Shown piece after piece: positions 6,602-7,175 of a stretch of 7,175 bases of DNA. The stretch is from Fidelibacterota bacterium (GTDB lineage: Bacteria > Marinisomatota > Marinisomatia > SCGC-AAA003-L08 > TMED6), in contig JAAZYZ010000022.1 of NCBI GenBank assembly GCA_014239355.1, positions 1-7,175 on the forward strand, in the 5' to 3' direction. The notes below the pieces were generated by a model that saw only the letters and a program-made list of their open reading frames with translations, searched no databases and was not told where the DNA came from. The translations under genes and the position numbers were made by a program. Numbering within the stretch: position 1 is the first letter of the stretch; each line of letters opens with the position of its first letter.

Positions 6602-7175
6602 ATGAAAAATTTAAATAGAATTTTACTATTAATGTGTGTTACTTTTCTTTTAAGTAGATGTACTGATCACGTAGATTATGAAGCTATTGAAGGATATCAA
6701 ATTACTGCTGAAGTTTACTTTCAGGCGGAGTCTGATTACGAAGCAGCACTAGTTGGCACATATGATCCATTACAGTGGTTATATCTAAATGTTCTAATTG
6801 GCGATATTGCTACAGATAATTCACTTTGTGGAGGTGAGAGTGCAACAGATGTAATTGGATTACAGCAAATAGACGATTACACTCACTATCCAAATAATGA
6901 CAACTTAACAAGCATATGGAGATGGTTATATGAAGGTGTTAATAGAGCTAATTATATGGAAGAAAATAAATCTAATATAGATTTCGATAGTAAAGAAGCT
7001 TTATATGCAGAAGTTTATTTTTTAAGAGCATATTATTATTTTCAATTAGTTAAATTCTTTGGAGATGTTCCTTTATTTACGGAAGCAAGGTTAACTGCTG
7101 GAGATTCTGGAACTCTTGTTAGAGTTCCGAAAGAAGAGGTATATGCTCAAATAGAAATAGATTTACAAAATGCAG
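6602..7175 (+). CDS. SusD-like surface glycan-binding lipoprotein, 3' end beyond the window
   Basis: The frame from ATG 6602 stays open to the edge for 191 codons; SusD proteins are usually about 450-600 residues, so well under half is seen. Residues 1-20 form a lipoprotein signal (NRILLLMCVTFLLSRC), with Cys20 as the likely lipidated residue followed by TDHVDYE, an acidic start common in surface-exported lipoproteins of this phylum. The Arg just before the Cys is unusual, as Gly, Ala or Ser is typical. SusD hallmarks follow: DYEAALVGTYDPL near 45-57, WRWLYEGVNRANY at 106-118, and the TPR-helix signature AEVYFLRAYYYFQLVKFFGD at 136-155, then VPLF. The protein would pair with the SusC encoded 11 bases upstream, binding glycan at the cell surface and acting as a lid on the barrel. 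The shared signatures and gene order make the family assignment firm; the ligand is unknown. Confidence 0.93.
   Translation, partial: MKNLNRILLLMCVTFLLSRCTDHVDYEAIEGYQITAEVYFQAESDYEAALVGTYDPLQWLYLNVLIGDIATDNSLCGGESATDVIGLQQIDDYTHYPNNDNLTSIWRWLYEGVNRANYMEENKSNIDFDSKEALYAEVYFLRAYYYFQLVKFFGDVPLFTEARLTAGDSGTLVRVPKEEVYAQIEIDLQNA

Overview
The window looks like a piece of a chromosome from a marine-type Bacteroidota, most likely a member of the Flavobacteriia. The DNA is strongly AT-rich and gene starts have A/T-rich leaders without Shine-Dalgarno sequences. The gene content is typical of a polysaccharide utilisation locus (PUL): a propeller/triple-tyrosine sensor-regulator followed by a SusC-like TonB-dependent transporter and a SusD-like lipoprotein. 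The species cannot be named from the sequence.

Layout. Bases 1-70 hold the first 23 codons of a minus-strand gene that runs off the left edge. Bases 71-464 have no intact gene. They contain an exact 21-bp direct repeat (86-131), a decayed fragment of a SusC N-terminal domain (about 199-348) and a contiguous 21-bp tandem repeat (340-381). Bases 465-3263 encode a 932-residue membrane-spanning regulator that starts at TTG. Bases 3264-3503 form a regulatory intergenic region with a two-copy 11-bp repeat, two palindromes and a plausible Bacteroidota-type promoter. Bases 3504-6590 encode a complete 1028-residue SusC-like transporter. After 11 bases, a SusD-like lipoprotein begins at 6602 and runs off the right edge.

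How the genes work together (family knowledge plus inference). The SusD lipoprotein sits on the cell surface as a lid over the SusC barrel. Together they capture glycan oligosaccharides and import them using TonB energy. The regulator probably senses a glycan breakdown product with its periplasmic propeller and signals through one membrane helix to a cytoplasmic LuxR-type DNA-binding domain. It has neither a kinase nor a receiver domain, so it looks like a one-component switch tethered to the membrane. No glycoside hydrolase, lyase or sulfatase lies in the window, so the substrate cannot be assigned.

The most interesting signal not explained by the genes is the 8-mer ACTATACA. It occurs four times in the two intergenic regions, twice at 21-bp spacing before the regulator and twice at 11-bp spacing before susC. 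A related TATACA half-site forms a perfect 14-bp palindrome just upstream of the candidate susC promoter. This could be the regulator's own operator family. The SusC fragment left of the regulator suggests that the locus was rearranged or that a neighbouring susCD pair was lost.
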